The notes: generated by a model from the sequence alone, not told the origin. A stretch of 64,000 nucleotides of DNA from Aureimonas ureilytica (GCF_001475935.1 NZ_LDQA01000021.1:1-64000); one strand, 5' to 3'; counted from the stretch's first letter, positions 1-10,777 are shown. Numbers and translations: made by a program.

Positions 1-641
<641 letters not shown>

Positions 642-947
642 TCAGCATTCCTCGCCGAAGCGATTGGCGACGAGATCGGCGATGGCCTGCATGGCCGCTT
701 CCGCCTCGCGCCCTTCGGCGCTCACGTCGATCGTCGTGCCTTGTCCGGCCGCCAGCATCATCAGCCCCATGATCGACTGGCCGCCGACCGACATGCCGTC
801 GCGCGAGATGGTGATCTCGGCGTCGAAGCTCTCGGCCAGTTGCACGAACTTGGCGGAGGCGCGGGCATGGAGTCCCTTACGATTGACGATGGTCAGGGTT
901 CGGGCTGTCGTCACGGAGGTCTCGTTTGCTCGCGCCGCATTCGCCAT
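642..947 (-). CDS. ptsH: HPr phosphocarrier protein of a regulatory PTS
   Basis: Small phosphocarrier of about 101 residues. The active-site block RKGLHARASAKF places the phosphorylated His at residue 27. VGGQSIMGLM places the regulatory Ser at residue 58, exactly 31 residues later as in classic HPr (His15/Ser46), so the HPr-kinase target site is kept. I chose ATG 947 because GGAG lies 9 nt upstream; an in-frame ATG at 992, 5 nt after the EIIA gene, would add 15 residues. It is co-directional with the EIIA gene and likely cotranscribed. In this group the system lacks sugar permeases and serves regulation. Confidence 0.92.
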   Translation of the reverse strand: MANAARANETSVTTARTLTIVNRKGLHARASAKFVQLAESFDAEITISRDGMSVGGQSIMGLMMLAAGQGTTIDVSAEGREAEAAMQAIADLVANRFGEEC

Positions 948-997
948 GGCTTGTGTCTCCGCGCCGCCTGAATCCTGATCGCGATAGGTCATGTCAC

Positions 998-1399
998 TTA
1001 TTGCCCGCTCAGGATGCGACTGGCGACGGCGATATATTTGCGCCCCGCGTCCTGCGCCGCGACCAGCGCCAAGTCCATCGGCTTTTCGCCGCGCACGCTG
1101 GCGAGCTTGATCAGCATGGGCAGGTTCACGCCCGCCAGAACGTCGATCTGCCCCTCGTCCATCACGGAAATGGCGAGGTTGGATGGCGTTCCCCCGAACA
1201 TGTCGGTGAGAATGATCACGCCCTTGCCGCGATCGGCATCCCGAACAGCCTGAACGATGTCCAGGCGGCGCTTTTCCATATCATCGTCGGGTCCGATGCA
1301 GATCGTCTCGAACGCCTCCTGCTGACCCACCACATGCTCCACGGCGAGTTTGAATTCGCGTGCGAGCTGGCCGTGTGTCACCAGCACAAGTCCTATCAT
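998..1399 (-). CDS. PTS mannose-family EIIA component
   Basis: Protein of 133 residues beginning MIGLVLVTHGQLAREF, with the phosphorylatable His at residue 9, and carrying TDMFGGTPSNLA, a hallmark of the EIIA-Man fold. No EIIB, EIIC or EIID gene is near, so it is probably a regulatory acceptor that takes phosphate from HPr. ATG 1399 was chosen because it starts exactly at the conserved N-terminus; a longer frame opens at 1480 but its extra 27 residues resemble nothing. In most Rhizobiales the gene upstream is hprK behind chvG. Here there are 279 bp without a supported gene and then a diguanylate cyclase. Confidence 0.9.
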   Translation of the reverse strand: MIGLVLVTHGQLAREFKLAVEHVVGQQEAFETICIGPDDDMEKRRLDIVQAVRDADRGKGVIILTDMFGGTPSNLAISVMDEGQIDVLAGVNLPMLIKLASVRGEKPMDLALVAAQDAGRKYIAVASRILSGQ

Positions 1400-1678
1400 C
1401 CGTTGTCCGCTCCGGGCTCCGTCGCCACATTCGTGGGCATACAATTGTGCGCCTGCTGCCGGTCCCCCGCAAGGCAGCAAGAGGCCTTCCTTGTTGGAAT
1501 TCTAAGGCTAAAAAGTGAACATCGGTCTCGCTGGGCCCTCCCAAGCAGGCTTTGGAGGCCTGCCGCACCTCTGAGCAGCCGATGCGGCAGGATTGGGCAA
1601 TCTCTTCGGCCCGCTTTCGCGTCCCGTCGAGAATCATTCAAATTCCCGTGAGACGGTTGGGGAGGGGCTGCTACGACG

Positions 1679-4081
1679 TCAGTCCATTCCCTGCATCGCC
1701 ATTCGGGCGAAGGCGCTCAGAATGGCGCGCTCCTCGGCACCGAAGAGATAGTACGGCTGATGGTGACAGACGCTGACGGCCCCGATCGCCTCACCGGAGC
1801 GCGGGTCGATCATCGGCGCGGCGGCATAGAAGCGCGCGCCCCGATCGCAGGTCACGAAGGGATTCTGCGCAAAGCGCGGGTCGATGGACAAATCCGCGAC
1901 CACCATCGGCTCCTGGGCTTGAACCGCATATCGGCAGAAAGACGCGTCCTTGGAGCTGGTAGCCAGCGTGATGTTGTGGCGGCCGACAAGTTCGACTTCG
2001 TTTCGATCGTAGAGCGAGATGAAACCGACCGGCATCTTCAGGAGATCGGCCACATGTTTGGCGAGCGTGTCGAGTTCTTCACGCCCATTGGCGAGCTTGA
2101 GCACGCGAAAGCGCTCGACTGCTTCGCGCTGCGGATAGTCGGTCGGCGCAGCGGGAAGGGGCTGCGCCTTGCGCAGGATCAACCGGCTGGCGACGCGATT
2201 GCGGCCCGTCCGCTTGGCTTCGTAAAGCATTTGATCGGCTTCGCCGATCAGCGGTTCCAGCACGTCGGCTTGGCAGGGGCGCTCGGCGCAGCCGATGCTG
2301 AGCGTCACGATCGCGCCATTCGTCTCGTTGCCGGCATGGGGAATGGCGAGCGCCTCGACCGTCGCGCGAATGCGCTCGGCCACGATCTGAGCTTGCGCCA
2401 GCGTGCGGCCGGGCAGGATGAGGGCCATCTCCTCACCGCCGATTCGCGCGGGCACGGCGTTCTCGCTTTCCATCGCAGTCCGCATGGCGCCGGCCACCGC
2501 GCGCAGGCAGCGGTCCCCTTCGGGGTGGCCATAGGTGTCGTTGAACAGCTTGAACCGATCGATATCCATCATCAGAAGGCTGACCGGCGCGCCGTCGCCC
2601 TTCGCCGCGAGGTCCAAAAGCATCTCGTCGAAATGGCGACGATTGGACAGGCCGGTGAGCGGGTCTGTGTTGACGAGCGCCGTCAACTCGGCATGGGCAG
2701 CCGCGAGCTTGGCTTCCACCATTCGGCGCTTGGTGATGTCGCGCAAGACGGCGATGAACCCACCGTCGCTCGGCACGTAGCTGTAGCGGCCTTCCACCCA
2801 GATGTAGCTGCCGTCTCGGCGGCGAAGGCGATAGCAGTCTTCCGTTCCACCCACCGCCTGACGCGCGTTGTCCGCAATGCGCAGCACGATGGGCCAGTCA
2901 TCGGAATGGATCAGCGTTCGCGCGTTCTGGTCCAGCATCTCGTCCGGCTCGTATCCGAGAAAGCGCAGGGCCGCCGGAGACACGTAGCGCCGGTTCATTT
3001 CCGCATCGAGGCGAATGATGAGGTCGGTCGAATGGTCCGCCAGAAGCCGGTATTGTTCTTCGCTGCTGCGAAGCGTGTTTTCCGTCTCGATGCGTCGGCG
3101 AAACTCGCGCCGAATCTGGAAAGCCAGGAACAGCGTCATACCGGCGAGAAGGCAGAGAACCAGTCCGATCGTCTGCGCTCGTCGGTTCCAGGAGGCGAAG
3201 ATATCGTCTTCCGACAGCCCGACGCTGAGCAGCAGCGGCATGTCGCGCAGATGGACCGCGCTGAAGATCCGTTGGATATGGTCGAACTGGGAGCGGGAGG
3301 TGAAGCCCTCCGGCGGTGCGCTCAGAAAGAGCGAGGCGTCGGGCACCGACGAGACGTCTCGTCCCACGATGCCCGGAAGCGAGGGGGACCGCGCCAGAAA
3401 GATCCCATCTTCCGAAACCAGATTGACCACGTCGTTCGGACCCAGTGTGGCTCCGCTCATGATGTGTTCGAAAAGATCCAGTCGCACCAGCGCGGTCACC
3501 AAGCCGTCGAAGGATCCGTCTCGCGTTTCCAGGCCGCGGCTGATGGCGACGACCATATCCGGCGCACGGCCATGCAGCACCAAAGGGCGACTGATCAGAA
3601 GACCATTGCGGATGGCTGCACGCTGCGCCTGAAAATAGGGTGTGTCGGAGATGTTCGTCTCCGCGCCGACGCCACCTCGTCGGCTCCAGCGGACCCGGCC
3701 AGTGGCATCGGCGACGATGATATCGGCCAGCGCGGAATCCACCAACGCCCCATCGAACAGGACGGCCTGCTGCGAGATCCAGTCGATCTGCGTGAAGGCA
3801 TCGTCGCCTGCGGCTTGGGCGATGGAGCGCAGCACGCTGTCATAGATCTGGAAGCGGCGTGAAATTTCGAGCGATTGGGCCAACGCCAGGCTGCGAGCGC
3901 TGTTGGCGGCGCGCTGCCACGTGTCGTTGCGCAACTCCACCAGCGTCATGATGGAGACCGTGCAGAAGGACAGAAGCAAGGCCACCAGCGCCGCCCAGAA
4001 GATGAAGGCGCGCTGACGGTGCGCCGGCCAGCGCGAAGCGGAACGGCTTTCGGTCGCAGGAGCGGCTGCGGCAAGGCTCAT
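1679..4081 (-). CDS. Membrane sensor diguanylate cyclase (dCache-PAS-GGDEF-GAF)
   Basis: Protein of 800 residues predicted to make cyclic di-GMP in response to a signal. A membrane segment near residues 27-47 (FIFWAALVALLLSFCTVSIM) is followed by a periplasmic dCache-like region, a second membrane segment near 307-327, a PAS domain (YRLLADHSTDLIIRL to RDITKRR), a GGDEF domain opening with DPLTGLSNRRHFDE, and a C-terminal GAF domain. The active loop reads GGEEM instead of GGDEF/GGEEF. The two acidic catalytic positions are kept, so activity is plausible but not certain. A C-terminal GAF after the GGDEF is less usual. It sits alone between dadA and the PTS genes. Confidence 0.9.
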   Translation of the reverse strand: MSLAAAAPATESRSASRWPAHRQRAFIFWAALVALLLSFCTVSIMTLVELRNDTWQRAANSARSLALAQSLEISRRFQIYDSVLRSIAQAAGDDAFTQIDWISQQAVLFDGALVDSALADIIVADATGRVRWSRRGGVGAETNISDTPYFQAQRAAIRNGLLISRPLVLHGRAPDMVVAISRGLETRDGSFDGLVTALVRLDLFEHIMSGATLGPNDVVNLVSEDGIFLARSPSLPGIVGRDVSSVPDASLFLSAPPEGFTSRSQFDHIQRIFSAVHLRDMPLLLSVGLSEDDIFASWNRRAQTIGLVLCLLAGMTLFLAFQIRREFRRRIETENTLRSSEEQYRLLADHSTDLIIRLDAEMNRRYVSPAALRFLGYEPDEMLDQNARTLIHSDDWPIVLRIADNARQAVGGTEDCYRLRRRDGSYIWVEGRYSYVPSDGGFIAVLRDITKRRMVEAKLAAAHAELTALVNTDPLTGLSNRRHFDEMLLDLAAKGDGAPVSLLMMDIDRFKLFNDTYGHPEGDRCLRAVAGAMRTAMESENAVPARIGGEEMALILPGRTLAQAQIVAERIRATVEALAIPHAGNETNGAIVTLSIGCAERPCQADVLEPLIGEADQMLYEAKRTGRNRVASRLILRKAQPLPAAPTDYPQREAVERFRVLKLANGREELDTLAKHVADLLKMPVGFISLYDRNEVELVGRHNITLATSSKDASFCRYAVQAQEPMVVADLSIDPRFAQNPFVTCDRGARFYAAAPMIDPRSGEAIGAVSVCHHQPYYLFGAEERAILSAFARMAMQGMD

Positions 4082-4287
4082 ACGCGGAGGTCGCCATAGG
4101 AAGCGACCGGGCGAGGTCGCGAGGTTTAAAGACGGCGGACAGGCCTGTCCTCACCGACTTTAACAATGCCCCGATTGAAGAATGGGTGAACCGCGCAATG
4201 GCTTAGTTCGGTCGTGAAACCTTACGATCGTCAAGCTTAACGAATGTTGAAGGGGCTCGCCTGCTCCAAGGCGAGGCGCTGTCTCCA

Positions 4288-5544
4288 TCAGGCCCTGCCG
4301 TATCGCGCCACGGCGAGATCGCGCGCGTCGATGTCCGCTGTTCGGCCGCTAACGAGATCGGCGAGGAGCCGGCCCGATCCCGACGACATGGTCCAGCCCA
4401 GCGTTCCATGGCCGGTGTTGAGGAACAGGCCGGCGATCTTGGTGGGGCCGATCACGGGGGTTCCGTCCGGGGTCATCGGCCTCAGACCCGACCAGAAGCT
4501 CGCCTGTTTCACGTCGCCGCCGGGGAAGAGGTCGGTGACCGAATGCTCCAGCGTGCGTCGGCGCGCTTCGGCGAGATCGTTGGTGAAGCCGGAAATCTCG
4601 GCCATGCCGCCGACGCGGATACGGTTGCCGAGGCGCGTGATGGCGATCTTGTAGCTTTCGTCCATCACGGTGGATTCGGGCGCGCGGGCCTCGTCGACGA
4701 TCGGGATGGTCAGCGAATAGCCCTTCACGGGATAAACGGGCAGATCGATGCCGAAGGGTTTCACCAGAAGCGGCGAGTAGGAACCGAGCGCGACGACGAC
4801 GGCATCGGCCGCCTCGAAGCCCCGATCCGTCTCGACGCCAAGGCACCGCCCGCCCTCGACGCGAAGCCCCTGGATCGTGCGCCCATAGGCAAAGCGTACG
4901 CCGCGCGCTTCGGCCCGCTCGGCGAGGCCATTGGTGAACTTGAAACAGTCGCCCGTCTCGTCATTGGGCGTCAGCAGCCCGCCGACGATCTTCTCGCGCG
5001 CATGGGCGAGCGCCGGCTCCATGCGGATGCAGCCTTCGGGGTCGAGCACCTCATAGGCGATGCCGTCCTCTTTCAACGCCTTCTGGTCCTTCAGCGAGGC
5101 GTCGAGCTGTTCGCGCGTGCGGAAGAGCTGGAGCGTGCCCTTCATGCGCTGGTCGTATTCGATATTGGTGTCGCGGCGCAGCTCGGCGAGACTCGTGCGG
5201 CTGTAATCGGCGAGTCGCAGCATCCGGCTCTTGTTGATGGCGTAGCGCTCGGCCGTGCAATTGCGCAGCATCCGCGTCAGCCAGCGCAGCATGGCCGCGT
5301 CCATCTTCGGCCGCAGGATCAGCGGCGCGTGCTCCATCATGAGCCACTTGATCGCCTTTTTCGGAATGCCGGGCGCAGCCCAGGGCGAGCAATAGCCGAA
5401 GGAGACCTCGCCCGCATTGGCGAAGCTCGTTTCCAGCGCCGGCCCCGCCTGCCGGTCGATGACGGTGACCTCGTGCCCGGCCTTGGCGAGATACCACGCC
5501 GACGTGACGCCGATGACGCCCGCGCCCAGAACCGCGATCTTCAT
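4288..5544 (-). CDS. dadA: D-amino acid dehydrogenase small subunit (DadA)
   Basis: Flavoprotein of 418 residues that oxidises D-alanine and other D-amino acids to 2-oxo acids at the inner membrane and feeds electrons to the respiratory chain. The FAD-binding Rossmann motif is at the N-terminus ([17 protein letters not shown]). The C-terminal [20 protein letters not shown] and [16 protein letters not shown] blocks are typical of DadA. Its ATG overlaps the alr stop codon by 4 bp (ATGA), so translation is coupled. With Alr it degrades L-alanine through D-alanine. A weak hairpin at 4256-4275 follows the gene. Confidence 0.95.
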   Translation of the reverse strand: MKIAVLGAGVIGVTSAWYLAKAGHEVTVIDRQAGPALETSFANAGEVSFGYCSPWAAPGIPKKAIKWLMMEHAPLILRPKMDAAMLRWLTRMLRNCTAERYAINKSRMLRLADYSRTSLAELRRDTNIEYDQRMKGTLQLFRTREQLDASLKDQKALKEDGIAYEVLDPEGCIRMEPALAHAREKIVGGLLTPNDETGDCFKFTNGLAERAEARGVRFAYGRTIQGLRVEGGRCLGVETDRGFEAADAVVVALGSYSPLLVKPFGIDLPVYPVKGYSLTIPIVDEARAPESTVMDESYKIAITRLGNRIRVGGMAEISGFTNDLAEARRRTLEHSVTDLFPGGDVKQASFWSGLRPMTPDGTPVIGPTKIAGLFLNTGHGTLGWTMSSGSGRLLADLVSGRTADIDARDLAVARYGRA

Positions 5545-6689
5545 GCCAGCGCTCCTTCAGCATAGCGCCGCTCGAATCTCTGGCCGAGGGCGGTGAGGAT
5601 TTCATAAGGGATGGTGCCGGCCGTGGCGGCCACTTCGCCCAAGCTCTGATGCGGGCCGATCAGTTCCACGAGATCGCCGGGCTTGAGAGCCGCCGAGCCG
5701 ATATCGAGAATGACGGAATCCATGGAGACGCGGCCGGCCGCGCCGAGCGGCTGCCCGCCATGATAGGCGCCGAGCCGATTGCTCAACGATCGCGGCCAGC
5801 CATCGGCATAGCCAATGCCGATGGTCGCAAGGCGCATGGCGCCGGGGGTGACGAGGCTCCAGCCATAGCCGACGCCCGCGCCCGCCGGCACCTCGCGAAT
5901 CTGGATGACGCGCGCGTCGAGCCGGGCGACGGCGCGCATCGGGTTCTCCGGCCCCTCGAAGGGCTGGCCGCCGTAAAGCGCGATGCCGGGGCGGCAGAGG
6001 TCGAAATGGAAGTCCGGGCCGAGAAACACGCCGGCGGAATTGGCGAGCGAGCGCCTCGCCTCCGGCAGGCGGGCTGCGAGCGCTTTGAAGGCTTCGAGCT
6101 GCGCGCGGTTGGCCGGGTGCTCCGGTTCGTCGGCGCAGGCGAGATGGCTCATCACCAGGGTCACGTCGACCCCGGCAAGATGCGCCGGGTCGGCCGCGAT
6201 CGCCGCGACCTCCTCGGGCGCAAGGCCGAGCCGCGCCATGCCGCTGTCCACCTGTAGAGCGGCGGGAAGCGGGCGGCCGAGCGTCTGAGCCAGCGCGCCC
6301 CAAGCGGAGAGTTGCGTGCCGGAATTGATGACGGGCGTCACATGGGCCTCCGCGCAGCGGCGCTCGTCGCCGGGCGCGAGCCCATTCAGAACGAAGATTT
6401 CCGCCTCAGAAGGCAAAGCCGGGCGCAGCGCCAAGGCTTCGGAAAGATGCGCCACGAAGAAGCTGCGGCAGCCTTCGCTCCAAAGGGCGGGCGCGACGCG
6501 CTCGGCCCCGAGCCCATAGGCGTCGGCCTTCACGACGCCAGCGACCCGCGCGCCGCCGGCCTCGCGGCAGAGGCGGCGATAATTGGCACGCAGCGCCGAC
6601 AGATCGATCGTCAGAACGGCGCCGGCGCTGACAGCGCCTGCCGCTGAAATGGGCAGAACGGGGGATGAAGCGGACGAGATCACGAGCAT
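5541..6689 (-). CDS. alr: Alanine racemase
   Basis: PLP enzyme of 382 residues that interconverts L- and D-alanine. The PLP lysine is in [10 protein letters not shown] near the N-terminus, and later blocks [24 protein letters not shown] and [13 protein letters not shown] match the family. The start at 6689 is chosen for a GGAGG site 6 nt upstream; the frame is open to 6761 but without such a site. Being in an operon with dadA and divergent from an Lrp-type regulator, it is most likely the catabolic racemase (dadX role). It could also supply D-alanine for the cell wall. Confidence 0.94.
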   Translation of the reverse strand: MLVISSASSPVLPISAAGAVSAGAVLTIDLSALRANYRRLCREAGGARVAGVVKADAYGLGAERVAPALWSEGCRSFFVAHLSEALALRPALPSEAEIFVLNGLAPGDERRCAEAHVTPVINSGTQLSAWGALAQTLGRPLPAALQVDSGMARLGLAPEEVAAIAADPAHLAGVDVTLVMSHLACADEPEHPANRAQLEAFKALAARLPEARRSLANSAGVFLGPDFHFDLCRPGIALYGGQPFEGPENPMRAVARLDARVIQIREVPAGAGVGYGWSLVTPGAMRLATIGIGYADGWPRSLSNRLGAYHGGQPLGAAGRVSMDSVILDIGSAALKPGDLVELIGPHQSLGEVAATAGTIPYEILTALGQRFERRYAEGALA

Positions 6690-6813
6690 GCGCGCCTCCA
6701 ATCGGAACTCCCCGAATTGTGGCGCAATCATTCTTGAATGTACGGCCGATCTCACGCACAAAATTCGAAAGATAGCTCCTCAATGCCATTTTCTTCGAAG
6801 GCTGCGCCATTTC

Positions 6814-7254
6814 ATGCCGGACCTCGACAACACCGACCGCAAGATCATCCGCGCCCTTCGCCGCGACGGACGGATGACGAATGTTGCTTTGGCGGGCGAG
6901 GTCGGTTTGTCACCATCGGCCTGCCTGCGGCGTGTGCAGATTCTGGAGGAAAGCGGCGTCATCCGGGGATACACCGCCATCGTCGCCGGGGCCGAGGGGC
7001 GCGAAGGTCATGTGGTGATCGTGCGCATCAGCCTGGAGCGGCAGACCGAGGATGTGCTGCGCCGCTTCGAAGCGGAGGTTCTGAAACATCCCGAAATCCG
7101 CGAATGCTATCTCATGACTGGCGAAGAGGATTATCTCCTTCGACTCGAAGCCGCCGGCGCGGGAGATTACGAGCGCATCCACAAGGAGGTGCTTTCGCGC
7201 CTGCCGGGCGTCCAGCGGATCAATTCGAGCTTCGCCATCCGCAGCGTTCTCTGA
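6814..7254 (+). CDS. Lrp/AsnC-family regulator, likely of alr-dadA
   Basis: Transcription factor of 146 residues. The N-terminal winged helix-turn-helix (DNTDRKIIRALRRDG to LSPSACLRRVQILEESGVI) is followed by a RAM/effector domain containing VLKHPEIRECYLMTGEEDYLL. It is transcribed divergently from alr-dadA across a 124-bp gap, as for DadR-type Lrp proteins that induce dad genes with alanine. The function is inferred from position. ATG 6814 gives the canonical N-terminus. The gene ends 7 bp before a strong bidirectional terminator shared with fabI. Confidence 0.88.
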   Translation: MPDLDNTDRKIIRALRRDGRMTNVALAGEVGLSPSACLRRVQILEESGVIRGYTAIVAGAEGREGHVVIVRISLERQTEDVLRRFEAEVLKHPEIRECYLMTGEEDYLLRLEAAGAGDYERIHKEVLSRLPGVQRINSSFAIRSVL

Positions 7255-7260
7255 AAACCA

Positions 7261-7297
7261 AAAAAGCCCGCCGCTCGGGATCGAGCGACGGGCTTTT
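7261..7297. terminator. Bidirectional rho-independent terminator between lrp and fabI
   Basis: Arms AAAAGCCCGCCGCTCG and CGAGCGACGGGCTTTT pair over 16 bp with one wobble and a 4-nt loop. The A/T-rich ends give a T tract on both strands. It serves the convergent Lrp-type gene and the fabA-fabB-fabI operon. Confidence 0.9.
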
Positions 7298-7320
7298 CGA
7301 ATGCCGAACAGGTGGTCGGC

Positions 7321-8157
7321 TTATTCGCCCGAGGTGTCACCGGCCGCGACGGCGCGGCTTTCCTGCGTCTTCAACTCGTCCAGCGCGGGCATGGACATGA
7401 TGTTGTAGCCGGCATCCACGTAGTGGATTTCGCCCGTCACGCCCTTGGACAGGTCCGACAGGAGATAGAGCGTCGAGTTGCCGACTTCCTCATGCGTCAC
7501 GTTGCGGCGCATGGGCGCGTTGCGGCGCTGATAGTTCAGCATCAGGCGCGCGTCGGAGACACCCGCGCCCGCCAGCGTGCGCAAGGGGCCGGCCGACACG
7601 GCGTTGACGCGGATGTCGCGTGGGCCGAAATCGGCCGCGAGATAGCGCACGGAGGCTTCCAGCGCCGCCTTGGCAACGCCCATCACGTTGTAGTTCGGCA
7701 TGACGCGCATCGAGCCGCCATAGGTCAGCGTCACCATGGAGCCGCCCTCGTTCATCATCGCAGCCGCGCGCTTGGCGACTTCGGTGAAGGAGAAGCAGGA
7801 GATCACCATGGTGCGCGAGAAGTTCTCGCGCGTCGTGTCGGCGTAGAGGCCCTTCAGCTCGTTCTTGTCGGAAAAGCCGATCGCGTGTACCAAGAAGTCG
7901 ATCTGGCCCCATTCCGCTTTCAGCGTCTCGAACAGGGCGTCCACCGAGGCGATGTCCTCGACGTCGCAATCCACGAGCAGGGTCGAGCCGATTTCGGCCG
8001 CCAGCGGGCGCAGGCGCTTGCCGAAGGCTTCGCCCTGATAGCTGAAGGCGATCTCGGCGCCCTGGGCCGCCATGGCCTTGGCCGCGCCCCAGGCAATGGA
8101 ATTGTGGTTCGCGACGCCCATCACGAGGCCGCGTTTGCCCTTCATCAGATCATTCAT
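7321..8157 (-). CDS. fabI: Enoyl-[acyl-carrier-protein] reductase (NADH), FabI type
   Basis: SDR-fold enzyme of 278 residues that reduces trans-2-enoyl-ACP in the last step of each fatty acid elongation round. It shows GLVMGVANHNSIAWG at the cofactor site and the FabI-type Tyr-x6-Lys pair in YNVMGVAKAALE. The start at 8157 gives the typical short N-terminus MNDLMKGKRGLVMG. It is the last gene of fabA-fabB-fabI, 13 bp after fabB. This FabA/FabB/FabI trio is the unsaturated fatty acid branch, and many Rhizobiales carry it in this order next to irr. Confidence 0.95.
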   Translation of the reverse strand: MNDLMKGKRGLVMGVANHNSIAWGAAKAMAAQGAEIAFSYQGEAFGKRLRPLAAEIGSTLLVDCDVEDIASVDALFETLKAEWGQIDFLVHAIGFSDKNELKGLYADTTRENFSRTMVISCFSFTEVAKRAAAMMNEGGSMVTLTYGGSMRVMPNYNVMGVAKAALEASVRYLAADFGPRDIRVNAVSAGPLRTLAGAGVSDARLMLNYQRRNAPMRRNVTHEEVGNSTLYLLSDLSKGVTGEIHYVDAGYNIMSMPALDELKTQESRAVAAGDTSGE

Positions 8158-8170
8158 CGAAAGGGCTTTC

Positions 8171-9394
8171 TCAGTTGGGTACGCGCTGGAAGACCAGCGT
8201 GGCATTGGTGCCGCCGAAGCCGAAGGAATTGGACAGGGCGATGTCGATCTTGGCATCGTCGATGCGCTGGCGCACGATCGGAACGCCCTCGAATTCCGGG
8301 TCGAGCTCCTGAATATGGGCGCTTTCGCCCACGAAGCCCGCCTGCATCATCAGAAGCGAATAGATGGCTTCCTGCACGCCAGCCGCGCCCAGCGAATGGC
8401 CGGTGAGCGATTTGGTGGACTGGATATGCGGGATGGCGTCGCCAAACACTTCGCGGATCGCGCCGATCTCCTTGGAATCGCCGACCGGCGTCGAGGTGCC
8501 GTGCGTGTTCACGTAATCGACCTTACCGTTCACCGTGGCAAGCGCCTGACGCATGCAGCGGATGGCGCCTTCGCCCGAAGGGGCCACCATGTCGTAGCCG
8601 TCCGAGGTCGCGCCGTAGCCGACGAGTTCGGCATAGATCTTGGCGCCGCGCGCCTTCGCCCGCTCGTATTCCTCCAGAACCACGACGCCCGCGCCGCCCG
8701 CGATCACGAACCCGTCGCGGTTCTTATCATAGGCGCGCGAGGCCGAGGCCGGCTGGTCGTTGAAGTTGGAGGACATGGCGCCCATGGCGTCGAAGAGGTT
8801 CGACATGGTCCAGTCGAGGTCTTCGTGGCCGCCGGCGAACATCACGTCCTGCTTGCCCCACTGGATCATCTCCGCCGCATTGCCGATGCAATGGGCCGAG
8901 GTCGAGCAGGCCGAGGAGATCGAGTAGTTGACGCCGTGGATCTTGAACCAGGTCGCCAGCGTCGCCGAGGCTGTGGACGACATGGCCTTGGGCACCGCGA
9001 AGGGGCCGATGCGCTTGGGGCTGTTGTTCTTGCGCGTGATGTCGGCGGCCTCGATCAGCGTGCGCGTCGAGGGGCCGCCCGAGCCCATGATGATGCCGGT
9101 GCGCTCGTTGTTCGAGATGTCCTTCTCGTCCAACCCGGAATCGGCGATCGCCTGCTTCATGGCGACATGGTTCCAGGCGCCGCCCTGGCTGAGGAAGCGC
9201 ATGGCGCGACGGTCCACGAGGTCGGTCACGTCGAGATTGGGTTTGCCCCAGACGCGGCACTTGAAGCCGTTCTCGGCGAAATCCTCGGAGAAGCTGATGC
9301 CGGACTTCGCCTCGCGCAGTGAGGCCGTGACCTCACTGAGATCGTTGCCGATCGAGGACACGATGCCCATTCCGGTCACGACGACCCGCCTCAT
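8171..9394 (-). CDS. fabB: 3-oxoacyl-[acyl-carrier-protein] synthase I
   Basis: Condensing enzyme of 407 residues that elongates acyl-ACP with malonyl-ACP and is needed for unsaturated fatty acids. The catalytic Cys is in [10 protein letters not shown], and the two active-site His residues are in [11 protein letters not shown] and [12 protein letters not shown]. The length is that of FabB/KAS I rather than the slightly longer FabF. It lies 57 bp after fabA and directly before fabI, which supports the KAS I assignment. Confidence 0.95.
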   Translation of the reverse strand: MRRVVVTGMGIVSSIGNDLSEVTASLREAKSGISFSEDFAENGFKCRVWGKPNLDVTDLVDRRAMRFLSQGGAWNHVAMKQAIADSGLDEKDISNNERTGIIMGSGGPSTRTLIEAADITRKNNSPKRIGPFAVPKAMSSTASATLATWFKIHGVNYSISSACSTSAHCIGNAAEMIQWGKQDVMFAGGHEDLDWTMSNLFDAMGAMSSNFNDQPASASRAYDKNRDGFVIAGGAGVVVLEEYERAKARGAKIYAELVGYGATSDGYDMVAPSGEGAIRCMRQALATVNGKVDYVNTHGTSTPVGDSKEIGAIREVFGDAIPHIQSTKSLTGHSLGAAGVQEAIYSLLMMQAGFVGESAHIQELDPEFEGVPIVRQRIDDAKIDIALSNSFGFGGTNATLVFQRVPN

Positions 9395-9451
9395 GGCCTA
9401 ACTCCTTCTTGGGGTCCGCTGGGACCGCCTATAATCTGTCAGTGTTTGCGC

Positions 9452-9985
9452 TCAGCCGCCGACCGAGGCATCCGCTTCGCCGTCCTTGAACAGGCCGACG
9501 CGCAGGTTGCTGGCGCGGTAGATGACCTCGCCATCGGCCTTCATCCACCCTTCCGCGATGCCGAGCTTGAGCTTGGAGCGCATGACGCGGCGGAACTCGA
9601 CGCCGTATTCCACGAGCTTGACCTTCGGCGTCACCTGGCCGGAGAACTTCACCTCGCCGACGCCGAGCGCGCGCCCGCGCCCTTCCTCGCCCAGCCAGCC
9701 GAGATAGAAGCCGGTGAGCTGCCAGAGCGCGTCGAGGCCGAGGCACCCCGGCATGACCGGATCGCCCTTGAAGTGGCAGTCGAAGAACCAGAGATCGGGC
9801 GAGACGTCGAACTCGGCACGGATCGAGCCCTTGCCGAACTCGCCGCCATCCGTCGTCACCTCGGTGATGCGATCGAACATGAGCATGGGCGGCAGCGGCA
9901 ATTGCGCGTTGCCCGCACCGAACAGTTCGCCCCGGCCGCAGGCCAGAAGATCGTCCTTGTCGAAGTGGGTCTTGCCTGTCGTCAT
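9452..9985 (-). CDS. fabA: 3-hydroxydecanoyl-ACP dehydratase/isomerase
   Basis: Hot-dog fold enzyme of 177 residues that dehydrates 3-hydroxydecanoyl-ACP and isomerises trans-2 to cis-3-decenoyl-ACP, the branch point to unsaturated fatty acids. The active-site His is in [14 protein letters not shown], followed by [13 protein letters not shown] with the partner Asp. It is the first gene of fabA-fabB-fabI. The promoter must lie in the 202-bp gap before the secreted-protein gene that starts at 10188 on the other strand. Confidence 0.95.
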   Translation of the reverse strand: MTTGKTHFDKDDLLACGRGELFGAGNAQLPLPPMLMFDRITEVTTDGGEFGKGSIRAEFDVSPDLWFFDCHFKGDPVMPGCLGLDALWQLTGFYLGWLGEEGRGRALGVGEVKFSGQVTPKVKLVEYGVEFRRVMRSKLKLGIAEGWMKADGEVIYRASNLRVGLFKDGEADASVGG

Positions 9986-10187
9986 TACCTTGCCCGTTTC
10001 CTCACGGCACTCTCGAAGGCCGCGTTCGTCGCGAAGCCCTTAGCACGGGTGCGTTCAAGGGCAAATGCGTCAGCTCTCGCTTGGATTCAACGTTTCTTCA
10101 ATCTTTCCTCTCGCCTTTCTTGCGCCCATCTCCCCGCGTCATGCAGGCAGATGCCCGGCGGACAGGGCGAAACGAGGGGGGAGATGG

Positions 10188-10652
10188 ATGGCGTATCAGG
10201 GGTTTGCGGCCGGGGCGGCGCTGATGCTGGCGCTGACGCTGGCTGGCGCTGCGCGCGCGCAGGAATGGCGCGGCGAGACGGCTGGCGGATCGGTGCGCGC
10301 CGCCTATACGCAAAAGGGGCGGCCAGCGGGCGTGCAGTTCGAATGCGAAGCGCCGGGGCGGCTTCGCACCATCGTCTCGGGCACCGGCGCGCGCTTCCCG
10401 GAAGGCCGCCCGGCGACGCTGGTCTTCAGCGTCGACGGCGTGGCGACCCTGCTGCCCGCCAAGGCCGAGGCCGAGCCGCACGGGCCGGGCTCGCGCTTCG
10501 TGCGCTCCGACAAGGCGGCCGAGATGAAGCCGCTCTTCGATCGGCTGAAGCGGGGCAAGGAACTGGAACTTTCCAGCCCGGCGGGGTCCTTTCGCCTGCC
10601 GCTCAAGGGCTCGGGCAAGGCTCTCGCGCTTCTTGCGGAGCGGTGCAGCTGA
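10188..10652 (+). CDS. Small secreted protein of unknown function
   Basis: Protein of 154 residues with a clear signal peptide (MAYQGFAAGAALMLALTLAGAARA, likely cut before QEW) and a mature domain of mostly polar, beta-prone sequence with two Cys residues (FECEAP and the terminal AERCS). They might form a disulfide in the periplasm. I recognise no family. A GGGGGAG site precedes ATG 10188. It sits between divergent fabA and co-directional irr, so an iron or membrane link is conceivable but not shown. Confidence 0.7.
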   Translation: MAYQGFAAGAALMLALTLAGAARAQEWRGETAGGSVRAAYTQKGRPAGVQFECEAPGRLRTIVSGTGARFPEGRPATLVFSVDGVATLLPAKAEAEPHGPGSRFVRSDKAAEMKPLFDRLKRGKELELSSPAGSFRLPLKGSGKALALLAERCS

Positions 10653-10777
10653 TGCGCGCGAGGCGCAATTGTTCTTTTAGGCCGAGGGGATTATGCTGTC
10701 ACGAGAACGCGGTCTTGCGGTGCAGCGCACGGGGCCGTAAAAGCGGAATATAAGACTCAACATTACGGCGAAGCATC

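Noticed and set aside
1281-1637. Minus-strand open frame upstream of the EIIA gene as a remnant of hprK
   Set aside because: The translation shows none of the HPr-kinase motifs (Walker A or the kinase signature), and it overlaps the EIIA gene in another frame.
1760-3862. Long open frame on the plus strand (700 codons) opposite the diguanylate cyclase
   Set aside because: It is exactly antisense to a gene with clear domains. High GC leaves few stops in that frame, and its translation is His/Arg-rich without any family.
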